From Crocinitomicaceae bacterium (lineage in GTDB: Bacteria; Bacteroidota; Bacteroidia; Flavobacteriales_D; Crocinitomicaceae): DNA of 64,000 bases. The stretch lies in assembly GCA_022447585.1 (NCBI GenBank), contig JAKVAR010000029.1, positions 89,104-153,103 of the forward strand, given 5' to 3'. The number at the start of each line of letters is the position of its first letter. Position 1 is the first letter of the stretch. The notes under the pieces were generated by a model. It worked only from the letters and a program-made list of their open reading frames with translations. It was not told the DNA's origin and did not search any database. Both the position numbers and the translations under genes were made by a program. This document shows, one piece after another, positions 19,738 through 28,259 of this stretch.

Positions 19738-20205
19738 ATGAAAAAAACTATTTCACTTGGTAACTACGAGATGATCTTAAGGCCGCAGAACCAAGTTATC
19801 AATTCAATTATTGACGGATGCTTTCCGTTTCCATTTTCTTGGAAAGACATGTTTCCAATTCTTTTAGGAGGATTTATGAAAGGGCAAGAGTTAGCCTCAA
19901 ATGGAACCGATGAACAATATCCATATTCCATTGATGAATTAGCTAAGCGTATTCACAAAACAACTTTACCAGCTTTAGCACAAGCTAAATCACAAAAAGA
20001 AGTAGATGGGCACATGAAAGAGATCTATTTCGCATTCCCAGCAGCCAAAGAGTTAGTATCGTCACTTTCAGATGAAACTGACGATACTGATATACAAGGT
20101 TTAGTTTGGGTCCCTTGGGCAATTGCTGCAGTTGTGACATACGCAATTGCATATACGGCAGGATATAAGCAAGGATCTGAAGATAACGGTGATGGTGAAA
20201 ACTAA
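19738..20205 (+). CDS. Unknown small membrane protein, paralogue A
   Basis: This 155-residue protein belongs to no family I recognise. It shares its plan with the next gene: an N-terminal MKKTISLGNYEMIL, a hydrophobic FPILLGGFMKG segment, a middle motif (PALAQAKSQ then IYFAFPAAKELV) and a C-terminal transmembrane helix with aromatic start (VWVPWAIAAVVTYAIAYTAG) ending in GYKQGSEDN. There is no cleavable signal peptide. The pair is separated by 48 nt and followed by a terminator, so they form a two-gene unit. Membrane insertion is inferred from the last 35 residues. Confidence 0.7.
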   Translation: MKKTISLGNYEMILRPQNQVINSIIDGCFPFPFSWKDMFPILLGGFMKGQELASNGTDEQYPYSIDELAKRIHKTTLPALAQAKSQKEVDGHMKEIYFAFPAAKELVSSLSDETDDTDIQGLVWVPWAIAAVVTYAIAYTAGYKQGSEDNGDGEN

Positions 20206-20253
20206 TTATTACACCGTTAAGATAAATCACAATTAACTTTTAAATCAATCAAA

Positions 20254-20733
20254 ATGAATAATACAATTTCTATGGGGAATTTCGAATTAGTCCTCAAACA
20301 AGCATCAAATATAAACGGTGGAGCATCGTCATCGGAAGGAGCAAATGAATGTCCAATCATGCCTCCTATTTTAATCCCATTACTTCCATTTTTATTAGAT
20401 TACTACCTAAAAGGATCCGATGATGTGAAAAAAGGAGCTTCTAAAAACTCTCCTTATCCAAAGGAAAAACTAGGCCAATACATTGGAACAGAAGTAATGC
20501 CTTCCCTTTTAAAGTCTACCTGTCAAAATGAAGAAGATGATATCTTAAAAGAAGTATACTCGGCTTTTCCAAAAGCCAAAAGTTTTGTCAAGGAAATTCG
20601 AGATAAATATAACCCTGAAACCAATGATGACGTGCAAGCCTTCGCTTGGGTTCCCGTAGTAATTGTTTACACACTAATTGCAGCATATGCTTATGGCTCA
20701 GGATATAAAGATGGTAAGAACTCAAAACCATAA
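20254..20733 (+). CDS. Unknown small membrane protein, paralogue B
   Basis: This 159-residue paralogue of the preceding gene aligns over the full length: MNNTISMGNFELVL, PPILIPLLPFLLDYYLKG, SPYPKEKLGQYIG, IYSAF-like EVYSAFPKAKSFV and the final helix FAWVPVVIVYTLIAAYAYG with GYKDG. The N-terminal part carries an extra Gly/Ser/Glu-rich insert absent from paralogue A. The invariant elements ISxGNxExxL, AFPxAK and WVPxxI...GYKxG are what a family search should use. Function unknown. Confidence 0.7.
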   Translation: MNNTISMGNFELVLKQASNINGGASSSEGANECPIMPPILIPLLPFLLDYYLKGSDDVKKGASKNSPYPKEKLGQYIGTEVMPSLLKSTCQNEEDDILKEVYSAFPKAKSFVKEIRDKYNPETNDDVQAFAWVPVVIVYTLIAAYAYGSGYKDGKNSKP

Positions 20734-20740
20734 GAATACA

Positions 20741-20777
20741 TTAAAAAAGGAGGGCAATAAACTGTTCTCCTTTTTAA
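20741..20777 (+). terminator. Terminator of the paralogue pair
   Basis: TTAAAAAAGGAG (20741-20752) and CTCCTTTTTAA (20767-20777) form a stem whose 3' arm ends in a T run, eight nucleotides after the stop of paralogue B. It can also act from the minus side because of the A run. Confidence 0.7.
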
Positions 20778-20936
20778 TAAAAGACTACACATAACATCAT
20801 CATTATAAACTCACTAAATGTAATTCTAAATAAGGTTTATACAATTACTCATAGAAGAAAATGTTGACTGAATGAAACTCAGCTATTTCCGTGCTTTTCC
20901 TGTTGCACCTGAAAATAGAACGCGAAAAATCTGAAA

Positions 20937-21263
20937 TTAATTAAACTCTTTCTTTAAAAAAAGACGTATCTCGGCCAGGTTTAGCAGATCTGAAGCCATT
21001 TCAAATTCGTGCTTCGACAAACTTAAAGTTATATCAGGATAAGAGGTCATTATCGAATACCTTGTTGTTTTATCCGCTCTATGAATACTTGCTGAGCTAA
21101 TATTATTTAATCCGAAAAAGCTAGATTTAAAAATAACAAAATCACTTTGCTCAAGAACTAAAATTAAGTTCCCGAAACATAATTGTAATTCTTGACAACA
21201 ATTACATTGTGATATATATCCGAAAGAATTCGAATGAATAAGCGTATGATTATCTTCTTGCAT
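20937..21263 (-). CDS. Small Cys-rich protein (DUF6686-like), copy 1
   Basis: This 108-residue cytoplasmic protein has an N-terminal cysteine cluster (YISQCNCCQELQLCFGNLIL, Cys at about 20, 22, 23 and 29) followed by a mixed domain with DITLSLSKHEFEMASDLLNL. I recall similar proteins as DUF6686 in Flavobacteria, but this name is from memory. By eye it is about 78% identical to the copy at 26842-27168. Downstream neighbour in the transcript is the decayed hemerythrin-like copy. The Cys cluster suggests metal or heme binding; this is inference. Confidence 0.7.
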   Translation of the reverse strand: MQEDNHTLIHSNSFGYISQCNCCQELQLCFGNLILVLEQSDFVIFKSSFFGLNNISSASIHRADKTTRYSIMTSYPDITLSLSKHEFEMASDLLNLAEIRLFLKKEFN

Positions 21264-21276
21264 ATCTTCTATATTA

Positions 21277-21566
21277 TTAGAAATTAAATACTATCTCTTC
21301 AATCCATTAATGCCTTTTAAGCATAAAGTCAAAATTTTCTAAGCGCTGAATGAGTTAAAAATTATTACCAATGATTTAGAGTTAGGTATAGAACGCATTA
21401 AGCCTAAAAAATGCTGGTAAATCGTTGGTAATATGTCATTTTCAAAACTCTTATGCGATGCTTTTAGGTATGCGACAATCTCTTTTGATCCAAGCTCTAA
21501 TATTAGAGCATCATTAAAATCAACTTCAAAATTGACGCTGTCTTTTTGCAAATATTACTCTTTCAT
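21277..21566 (-). pseudogene. Decayed hemerythrin-like gene (copy of 27181-27687)
   Basis: Aligned by eye with the intact gene at 27181-27687, the minus strand from the ATG at 21566 reads MKE-stop-YLQKDSV, where the intact copy has MKELYLDKNG, so codon 4 is a nonsense codon. The match continues through IVAYLKASHKSFENDILP and SIPNSKSLVIIFNSF, then about 75 codons (the second helix pair) are missing and the frame changes. The C-terminus resumes as QRLENFDFMLKRH-stop-WIEEI, matching QRIENFDLELKKHAWIEEK. At least three lesions make a functional product unlikely. Confidence 0.85.
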
Positions 21567-21667
21567 CTTCCTCGATAAAAATTAATCTATAGCGTAAAAT
21601 GACATCGAGATAAGAAATCGAGCAATACTTCATGATGTTTATAACGCCCAAGAAAGCTCATTTTTTA

Positions 21668-21685
21668 ATACCATGAAAAAGGTAT
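21668..21685. promoter_or_regulatory. Operator candidate ATACC-N8-GGTAT (site a)
   Basis: ATACC (21668-21672), 8 nt, GGTAT (21681-21685) form an inverted repeat in the divergent region between the decayed hemerythrin gene and the DUF6607 operon, about 95 nt upstream of the latter's start. A degenerate form with the same spacing (ATACT-N8-TTTAT, 21625-21642) lies where the intact copy of the neighbouring gene has its operator (site d). Three other intact copies occur in this locus. Confidence 0.6.
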
Positions 21686-21779
21686 TTTAAAGTTTAATTT
21701 AGAATTAATCTAAATTAAGCTCGCTTTTTCACATAAGCAAACTACTTTTGTCATAACAATGTCATAAAAAAACAGGTAT

Positions 21780-22688
21780 ATGAAAAATTTGATTTTAATT
21801 GTAGCAGTTATATTGTTATCAATTAGCAAAATTATCGGTCAGAACAACCAACTAACAAAAGATAAAAATTCAATTAAAAAAATGTGTGGATGTTTTGATG
21901 TTACATTCAATTTTGCAGAAACATTCAGTTATTCTGAAGACTCTACTTATCGTCCATCTGACACTAAACATGCAAGTGCATTAGAATTAGCCGAACTGAT
22001 TACAGATGAAGATGGAAAAGTAAGTATACAACATTTATTGATCGTTGGCCCTCCTTCAAATCCAATGACTATTAAACATTGGAGACAGGATTGGCTATAT
22101 GAGAACACCGACTTTTATATGTTTAACGCCGACAACAAATGGAGCTATACAAAAAAATCAAAATCAGAAGTATCTGGTCAATGGACACAAAAAGTTTACC
22201 AAGTAGATGATAGTCCTAGATATGAAGGCTCAGGAACATGGGTACATGTAGATGGAAAAAGTTACTGGGAAAGCACAACCACAGCACCCTTACCAAGAAG
22301 AGAGTACACTCAAAGAAGTGATTACAATTTAACATTAAGAAGAAACAGACATGAAATCACAAAAAATGGCTGGGTGCATGACCAAGACAACGACAAAATT
22401 ATTCGAAATAATGATAATGACGAATTGATTGCACAAGAAAAGGGATATAATACTTATGTGCGCGTTGATGACTCAAAATGTGAATCAGCTAAGACATGGT
22501 GGAAAGAAAATGAAATATTCTGGGAAAATGCTAGAGAAATGTGGGATAGTGTTTATGGACGTAATATAAACATGGAATTGGCTTCAAAGGTTGATGGAAA
22601 AAGACTATACGAAATACTTTTCGAAATGGAATTAGACAGCAAGCCGAGAGAAATCAAAAAAGTAATAGAATCTTTCTTAATAAAATAA
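21780..22688 (+). CDS. DUF6607-like exported protein
   Basis: The 302-residue protein has a signal peptide (LILIVAVILLSISKIIGQ). The mature N-terminus contains KKMCGCFDVTFNFAETF, which I remember as the signature of DUF6607, followed by Trp-rich beta segments (HWRQDWLYENTDFYMFNADN, VSGQWTQKVYQVDDSPRYEG). It is first in a four-gene operon (gaps 10, 4 and 8 nt) with ankyrin, DUF2271 and PepSY-flavoreductase genes. The CGC cysteines could bind metal or heme. A periplasmic place in heme or metal handling is inferred from context only. Confidence 0.75.
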   Translation: MKNLILIVAVILLSISKIIGQNNQLTKDKNSIKKMCGCFDVTFNFAETFSYSEDSTYRPSDTKHASALELAELITDEDGKVSIQHLLIVGPPSNPMTIKHWRQDWLYENTDFYMFNADNKWSYTKKSKSEVSGQWTQKVYQVDDSPRYEGSGTWVHVDGKSYWESTTTAPLPRREYTQRSDYNLTLRRNRHEITKNGWVHDQDNDKIIRNNDNDELIAQEKGYNTYVRVDDSKCESAKTWWKENEIFWENAREMWDSVYGRNINMELASKVDGKRLYEILFEMELDSKPREIKKVIESFLIK

Positions 22689-22698
22689 CAGAATTGCT

Positions 22699-23958
22699 AT
22701 GTTAAGGATACTATTCATTCTTACCTTCATATTAACAAGTGTTCATTCATCTTCGCAGAACATATTTACCTCACGTAAATATTGGACTCAAAACCCAAGT
22801 ATTGAAGAAATAAAAAGTTCTGTGAATGAGGAGAACAATCTAGTTGCATTTGACAAACATAAATTCGATGCCGTGACTTGGGCTATTTTAGAAGATGTAT
22901 CAATTGGTACAATAAAATATCTTATAAACATTGATGGTAATGGTGTCAATAAAAGATCGCATGATGGAAGAACTCCAATCTTTTGGGCGGCATATAAAAA
23001 TAATGTTGAGCTTATAAGGTATCTAATTGAAAATAATGCCCGTACTGATTTAATTGACGACCATGGGTATGGACTTGCAACCTTTGCCGCAGTTACGGGA
23101 CAGCTCAATGAGGAGATTTATGACATTTGTAAAGAAAACGGTGCCGATCTTAAAACAGAAAAAAATAGAGCAGGCGCAAATTCGCTACTATTAATAATGC
23201 CTTTTCTTACTGATATAAAGCAAGTGAGGTATTTTGAAAAAAATGGACTCAGTATTCGAGATAAAGATAACAAAGGCAATAATGCTTTTACATACGCTTC
23301 AAAAACGGGGAACATTTCAATTATGAAGGAATTAATCTCTCTTGGAATAGATCCATCAGCCAATAATGATGCTGCCGTAATATTTGCCGGAAAAGGTACA
23401 CGAAAAAAGAAAAACTCCGCAGAGACATTTGAATTCCTTAAGCAACTTGGTTTATCTCTAAACACGATTGATGAAGATGGTAAAAACGTGCTTCATTATC
23501 TTTCCGCATATAGTAAAGATGATAAGTTATTCAACTTCCTAATTGAAAACCAGGTGAAATTAGATATGCAAGATTCCAAAGGAAACACGCCTCTATGTTA
23601 TGCATTAGAGTATAACAATATTGACATGATTAAACTAATAATTGAGCGTGATCCTGAGTTAAATACAATAAACAAAGATGGCGAAGGAATCATTCATTTA
23701 GCGGTTAAAAGTCAAGAAATTGAAATAGTGGAATTAATACTCCCGTTAATCTCAGACATAGATTTAAAGTCAGCTAACGGCTTAACGCCTTTGCAAATTG
23801 CCGCTGCGACAGCAAAAAACGATTTAATATTAAAATTACTTGTTCATTCTGGAGCAAACAAAAATATAAAAACTGCATTCGATGAAACAGCCTACAATTT
23901 AGCTCTGGAAAACCAGCAGCTAAAAGATAATGGAATCTCTGTCGAATTTTTAAAATAA
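22699..23958 (+). CDS. Exported ankyrin-repeat protein
   Basis: A signal peptide (LRILFILTFILTSVHSSSQ) is followed by about ten ankyrin repeats over residues ~40-415, for example DGRTPIFWAAYKNNVELIRY, DNKGNNAFTYASKTGNISIM and NGLTPLQIAAATAKNDLIL. The protein should lie in the periplasm and act as a binding surface. The second gene of the operon, it begins 10 nt after DUF6607. Periplasmic ankyrin proteins in other bacteria protect heme-containing enzymes such as catalase (for example AnkB of Pseudomonas), which would suit the heme theme here; that parallel is inference. Confidence 0.85.
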   Translation: MLRILFILTFILTSVHSSSQNIFTSRKYWTQNPSIEEIKSSVNEENNLVAFDKHKFDAVTWAILEDVSIGTIKYLINIDGNGVNKRSHDGRTPIFWAAYKNNVELIRYLIENNARTDLIDDHGYGLATFAAVTGQLNEEIYDICKENGADLKTEKNRAGANSLLLIMPFLTDIKQVRYFEKNGLSIRDKDNKGNNAFTYASKTGNISIMKELISLGIDPSANNDAAVIFAGKGTRKKKNSAETFEFLKQLGLSLNTIDEDGKNVLHYLSAYSKDDKLFNFLIENQVKLDMQDSKGNTPLCYALEYNNIDMIKLIIERDPELNTINKDGEGIIHLAVKSQEIEIVELILPLISDIDLKSANGLTPLQIAAATAKNDLILKLLVHSGANKNIKTAFDETAYNLALENQQLKDNGISVEFLK

Positions 23959-23962
23959 TTAT

Positions 23963-24442
23963 ATGAAACGATTTTTAACTTATAGTTTATTAACATTAAC
24001 TATTTTCATTACATCTTCGTACGCTGGATCAGTAAAAAAATATAAATGCCTCATTCAAATGACTAATTATGTTGGAGAGGGTGCATACATCGTAATTTCA
24101 TTAATTAATCCAAAGGGAGAGTATGAAAAGACATTATATGTTCAAGGAGATGATAAAGAGTGGTATTACGAAATTACTTCGTGGTGGAAATTTTATGGAA
24201 AACGACGCACTAATTTAGATGGTCGCACGGGAAGTACTATTTCAGGTGGAGAACGATCTATGAAAATACTCGAAATTGAGCCTTCAAAGATTAATAAAGG
24301 TTATCAGATAAGAGTTGAAAGCGCAGTTGAATCTGAAAATTATTTTGAACGAGATATTCAGTTCAAACTAACGACAGCAAATTTACAAAAAAAGCATAAC
24401 GGATCTGGTTTCATTCAATATTTGAGAATTATACCAAATTAA
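23963..24442 (+). CDS. DUF2271 periplasmic protein
   Basis: This 159-residue protein with signal peptide (LTYSLLTLTIFITSSYAG) has the DUF2271 layout: a first strand KKYKCLIQMTNYVGEGAYIV, then LYVQGDDKEWYYEITSWWKF and GRTGSTISGGERSMKI. DUF2271 proteins are often encoded with PepSY membrane reductases, as here (8 nt before the next gene). Their role is thought to be as a periplasmic partner of the reductase, but the bound molecule is unknown. Start is 4 nt after the ankyrin gene stop. Confidence 0.8.
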   Translation: MKRFLTYSLLTLTIFITSSYAGSVKKYKCLIQMTNYVGEGAYIVISLINPKGEYEKTLYVQGDDKEWYYEITSWWKFYGKRRTNLDGRTGSTISGGERSMKILEIEPSKINKGYQIRVESAVESENYFERDIQFKLTTANLQKKHNGSGFIQYLRIIPN

Positions 24443-24450
24443 ACTAGCAT

Positions 24451-26649
24451 ATGATTCTGACCTTTTGGAGAAAAGCTCATTTAATACTTGCTTTAACTTC
24501 TGGTATATTCCTTCTAATCACATCAGTTACTGGTGTGATTTTGTCGTTTAAGCCTATTCAGAGTGAATTAAACAACTCTAATATTAGCAACACTCCAAAC
24601 AAATCTGTCTCTGAACTATTATATCAGCTCGATTCAAAATATGATGAAATCATCGATTTACAAATAACTGAAGATCGATTAATACGCATTTCAGTAATAG
24701 ATCAAAAGGGCGAATATGACGAATTTTACATCAACGCAAAAACACTAGAAAAGAGCTCTATCATTTCGAAAGAGCCAAGACTATTTGCAATTTCAAAAGC
24801 AATACATAGGTCTTTATTCTTAGGAGTAACCGGAAGAATATTTATTGGCATTTCATCCTTTATGCTTCTTCTTTTATCAATTACTGGAACAATTCTACTT
24901 ATTAAGAGGCAATTAGGTTTAAAAAACATTCTTAAACCAGTATACAAAAGTAATTTCTATAGCTATTGGCATGTAAAACTAGGTCGAATCACACTCATTT
25001 TCATTATTATTATTGCTGGTAGCGGAACCTATCTATCTCTAGATCGATTTGGCATAATCCCGGAATCAAAGATCGGCAATATCACCCCCTTAATATCCAA
25101 ACAAAAAAAAGACACTGAGAAGCTCAGATATCATGCTTTATCGAATGTTTCACTTTCTGACTTGAAATCCATTGAGTATCCATTTTCTGATGATCCAGAA
25201 GATTATTTTATAATCAATTTAATTGATCAAGAAATTCAAATCAATCAAGTCAATGGGCAAATAATTTCTCATGAACAACTTGATTTTAAAACCTTAATAG
25301 ATTTTTACAGTCTCAAATTACACACCGGGCAAGGTAGCATAATTTGGTCTTTATTCTTATGTGTTTCCTCGATTAGCATACTGTTCTTTATTGTATCAGG
25401 CACAAAAATGGCCTTGCTCAGGCTAAATCGGAAAAAACAAACCTTCAATTCCGAAAATAGCGAATATGTCATTTTGGTGGGGTCTGAAGGAGGTAGTACT
25501 ATGACTATTGCCAAAGAGTTTCAACAAATTCTAATACAAAAGGGAAAACGCATATTTCTAGATAACTTGAACAATTATCAAATATACCCACGTTTAAAGC
25601 ACCTTATAATATTCACGTCTACCCATGGAGAAGGAATCGCGCCTACAAATGCATCAGAATTCCTAAAGCGATTCAATAATTTCAATCAAGTGAATAATTT
25701 TCAATATGCCATTGTTGGATTTGGATCTAAAAACTTTCCTCTTTTCTGCCAATTTGCCATTGACGTATCCAACGCTCTACAAGAAAAAGGCCAAGGAGAC
25801 GAATTTCTGCCACTTGAGCTTATAAACAATCGGTCATCTGAAGATTTAGATGTATGGCGAAAAAGTTATCTAGAAAAATCCGGTATTCTATCAAATGAAA
25901 AATTGGTTGTCCCTGATACTAAAACACTAAATTTGTTAGACTTTGAATTAGTTTCCAGAACAGATCCTTTTGCTGCTAACAACTTCTCCTTCACTCTAGA
26001 ATTAAAAGTCCCTAACACTAATTTTAAATCTGGAGATTTAATTTCAATTTATACCCCAGATAAAGCCCAATTCAGATATTATTCCATAGGCAAGAGCAAA
26101 AACAACAACATTTTACTATTTATTCGAAAGATTGAGAATGGAATTTGTTCTAATTACTTAAGTAACGTTAAACCTGGAGAAATCATTCAGGGTCAAATTG
26201 AAAAAAATAATCACTTTAACTTCCCACAGCAATCTAAGTCTATAATCACAATCGCTAACGGAGTTGGAATCGCGCCCTTTGTCGGCATGGCAAGAGAAAA
26301 CAATATAGGCAAACCTTTTTACTTGTATTGGGGAGCCAAATATCAAGGAGTAATAGACGTAATTGAATCAGACATATCGCATCTTTTACTGAAAAAACAT
26401 ATTTCCCAGCGCAAAATCGTTTTGTCTCAAACAGAAAGTACTGAACTAAAATATGTTCAAGATCTCATCTCTAAAGATGAAAAGTTCATCACTCATAATT
26501 TACTAAAAGGATCTACATTCATGATTTGTGGTTCTATTGCCATGAAAAAAAGTGTCCTGAAAACGTTAGATACTATCTCTACGAAAAACTTAAACCTCCC
26601 TATATCGCATTTTGAAAATGAAGGTTTGATCAAGACTGACTGCTATTAA
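24451..26649 (+). CDS. PepSY membrane domain fused to flavodoxin and FAD/NAD(P)H reductase
   Basis: The 732-residue protein has three parts. Residues 1-330 are a PepSY-associated transmembrane region with four helices (start WRKAHLILALTSGIFLLITS; conserved HVKLGRI and HTGQGSIIWSLFL). Residues ~345-475 are a flavodoxin domain (ILVGSEGGSTMTIAKEF, STHGEGIAP). Residues ~490-730 are a sulfite-reductase-like FAD/NADPH module with RYYSIGKSK for FAD and IANGVGIAPFVGMAREN for nucleotide binding. Such proteins pass electrons from cytoplasmic NAD(P)H across the membrane; Fe(III)-siderophore or heme reduction is the usual proposal. Confidence 0.88.
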   Translation: MILTFWRKAHLILALTSGIFLLITSVTGVILSFKPIQSELNNSNISNTPNKSVSELLYQLDSKYDEIIDLQITEDRLIRISVIDQKGEYDEFYINAKTLEKSSIISKEPRLFAISKAIHRSLFLGVTGRIFIGISSFMLLLLSITGTILLIKRQLGLKNILKPVYKSNFYSYWHVKLGRITLIFIIIIAGSGTYLSLDRFGIIPESKIGNITPLISKQKKDTEKLRYHALSNVSLSDLKSIEYPFSDDPEDYFIINLIDQEIQINQVNGQIISHEQLDFKTLIDFYSLKLHTGQGSIIWSLFLCVSSISILFFIVSGTKMALLRLNRKKQTFNSENSEYVILVGSEGGSTMTIAKEFQQILIQKGKRIFLDNLNNYQIYPRLKHLIIFTSTHGEGIAPTNASEFLKRFNNFNQVNNFQYAIVGFGSKNFPLFCQFAIDVSNALQEKGQGDEFLPLELINNRSSEDLDVWRKSYLEKSGILSNEKLVVPDTKTLNLLDFELVSRTDPFAANNFSFTLELKVPNTNFKSGDLISIYTPDKAQFRYYSIGKSKNNNILLFIRKIENGICSNYLSNVKPGEIIQGQIEKNNHFNFPQQSKSIITIANGVGIAPFVGMARENNIGKPFYLYWGAKYQGVIDVIESDISHLLLKKHISQRKIVLSQTESTELKYVQDLISKDEKFITHNLLKGSTFMICGSIAMKKSVLKTLDTISTKNLNLPISHFENEGLIKTDCY

Positions 26650-26841
26650 ACATAAATATCGCGATTAATGAGGAATAGTATAGTGCTGAACCTCGGACCC
26701 TGTTCAAATTAAAGAAATCGCTCTGGTATAAATTCAATAGATGAAAATTGATCGAGAGAAACTTAAGCTAAGTTGGTTCTTAATGAAGAATTAGTATTGT
26801 CTTAAGAATTGAAAATTAAGAGTATGAACCATACTAAAAAC

Positions 26842-27168
26842 CTAGTTCAACTCATTAGTTATAAACAAGCGCATTTCAGCCAGGTTCAATAAATCAGAAG
26901 CCATTTCATATTCTTTTTTAGATAAACTCAACGTTATATCGGAATAGGAAGTCATTATTGAATAACGTGTAATTTTACCTGTTCTATGAATGGCGGCAGT
27001 ATGAATATTATTCAACCCAAAAAAACTTGCTTTAAAATTTATAAAGTCGCTTTGACCTAGCACAAGGATTAAATTTCCGAAACACATTTGTAGATCTTTA
27101 CAACAATTACATTGTGATATGTATCCGAATGAATTTGAGTGAATAAGGGAATGATTGTTTTCTCGCAT
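26842..27168 (-). CDS. Small Cys-rich protein (DUF6686-like), copy 2
   Basis: This is the 108-residue partner of the intact hemerythrin-like gene, 12 nt downstream of it. It keeps the cysteine cluster (YISQCNCCKDLQMCFGNLIL) and differs from copy 1 at about 24 positions, mostly outside that cluster. The two copies lie on both sides of the DUF6607-PepSY operon, both on the minus strand, so the pair was duplicated as a block. Its constant pairing with a hemerythrin-like protein hints at a joint iron or redox function. Confidence 0.72.
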   Translation of the reverse strand: MRENNHSLIHSNSFGYISQCNCCKDLQMCFGNLILVLGQSDFINFKASFFGLNNIHTAAIHRTGKITRYSIMTSYSDITLSLSKKEYEMASDLLNLAEMRLFITNELN

Positions 27169-27180
27169 CGTTTACTTGTA

Positions 27181-27687
27181 CTATGAGTTAATTATTTTTT
27201 CTTCAATCCAAGCGTGTTTCTTTAATTCTAAATCAAAATTTTCAATGCGTTGAATAAGCAATTGACAAAATGGATTACTGGCATATTTAGATTTCTTAAG
27301 AAGAGCTATAATTTCACTTAAAAAAGGCTCTTGATCCTCATGGGAATGTGAATTCTCATTAGCTGATTTAGCCGGAATGGAATTATTCAAAAATGCTGGG
27401 AAAGTAATTCTTTCTTCAACATCCATATGAACCTTAAGCGAAACCTGAAACTTCATAAACAAGTTTAGAATAATTGGTAACGATTTAGAGTTGGGAGTTA
27501 ATTTTATGAGTCCTAAAAAATTTTGCTCAATTCTGGGAATCAATTCATGTTCAAACCTCCAATGAGAGGCTTTAAGGTATGCAATTACATCTTCAGGCTT
27601 AGAAGTTGCATAGACTATTTCCCTGACATCATTATAAATATCATGCTCAAAACCGAATCCATTCTTGTCTAAATATAATTCCTTCAT
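27181..27687 (-). CDS. Hemerythrin-like (HHE-type) protein
   Basis: The 168-residue helical protein carries the spaced His/Glu pattern of hemerythrin-like domains: ASHWRFEHELIPRIEQNF (about residues 40-57), LKVHMDVEERITFPAF (about 86-101), SHSHEDQEPFLSEIIAL and LKKHAWIEEKI near the end. This would give a four-helix bundle with a possible di-iron site. Related bacterial HHE proteins (YtfE/ScdA type) act in nitric oxide response and Fe-S repair. It heads a two-gene unit with the small Cys-rich protein and has operator site d about 60 nt upstream. Confidence 0.72.
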   Translation of the reverse strand: MKELYLDKNGFGFEHDIYNDVREIVYATSKPEDVIAYLKASHWRFEHELIPRIEQNFLGLIKLTPNSKSLPIILNLFMKFQVSLKVHMDVEERITFPAFLNNSIPAKSANENSHSHEDQEPFLSEIIALLKKSKYASNPFCQLLIQRIENFDLELKKHAWIEEKIINS

Positions 27688-27745
27688 TTATAATAATTTT
27701 TCACATTCAATACAGTAAAGTTACATTGAGATTCGATGCCGAGCA

Positions 27746-27763
27746 ATACCCTATTATTGGTAT
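27746..27763. promoter_or_regulatory. Operator candidate ATACC-N8-GGTAT (site d)
   Basis: ATACC (27746-27750), 8 nt and GGTAT (27759-27763), 59 nt upstream of the hemerythrin-like start codon. Flanking bases (GAGCA before it) are shared with the degenerate site near the decayed copy, confirming common descent of the two promoter regions. Confidence 0.6.
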
Positions 27764-28259
27764 AATCTGTCAAAAATCATCATTATAAACAACATTTTTC
27801 ATGGAATCTAAATTTATCAAAGAATCAGAGATACAATCATAAAAAATCATCCAAATATTTCCATAAAAAAGGATGTCAAACAATTTAATGAATCCCAAAT
27901 TGAACAATGGAGCGGTACCATTAAGCAATTAATTGTGTTACAAATTTATTGAGAACAAGTTCAACTGCATGATATGCAAACGATCAATCAAAATTATAAT
28001 TGGCAGGTTAGTCCGAGTATAAAGTCAAGTTTAACTTATGTTAGACATTAAACCTCCCCCACATGCATGAACCACAAGCTATTCCAACACAATTCCTTCT
28101 AATAAAATAAAGCCTATCATAATCTATAATTCTCTATTCAGAACAAACACCTAAAATTACCATAGGAGAAAAAGGCAAATTTTTACCGTTTATCTTGAGT
28201 AATTTATGACTTAATTTTAACAGTACTCTTCAAGATTTGTGTGGGTATTATTTAGAAAA
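27764..28259. other. Intergenic stretch, possible decayed frame
   Basis: There is no supported gene in these ~500 nt. On the plus strand short protein-like fragments (for example FNESQIEQWSGTIKQLIVL around 27880-27945) run into stops and shifts. I see no terminator hairpin or recognisable RNA. Confidence 0.35.

Noticed and set aside
21339..21551. 70-codon minus-strand frame with TTG start as a separate small gene
   Set aside because: It is the remaining open part of the decayed hemerythrin-like gene, bounded by a nonsense codon upstream and by a deletion frameshift downstream.
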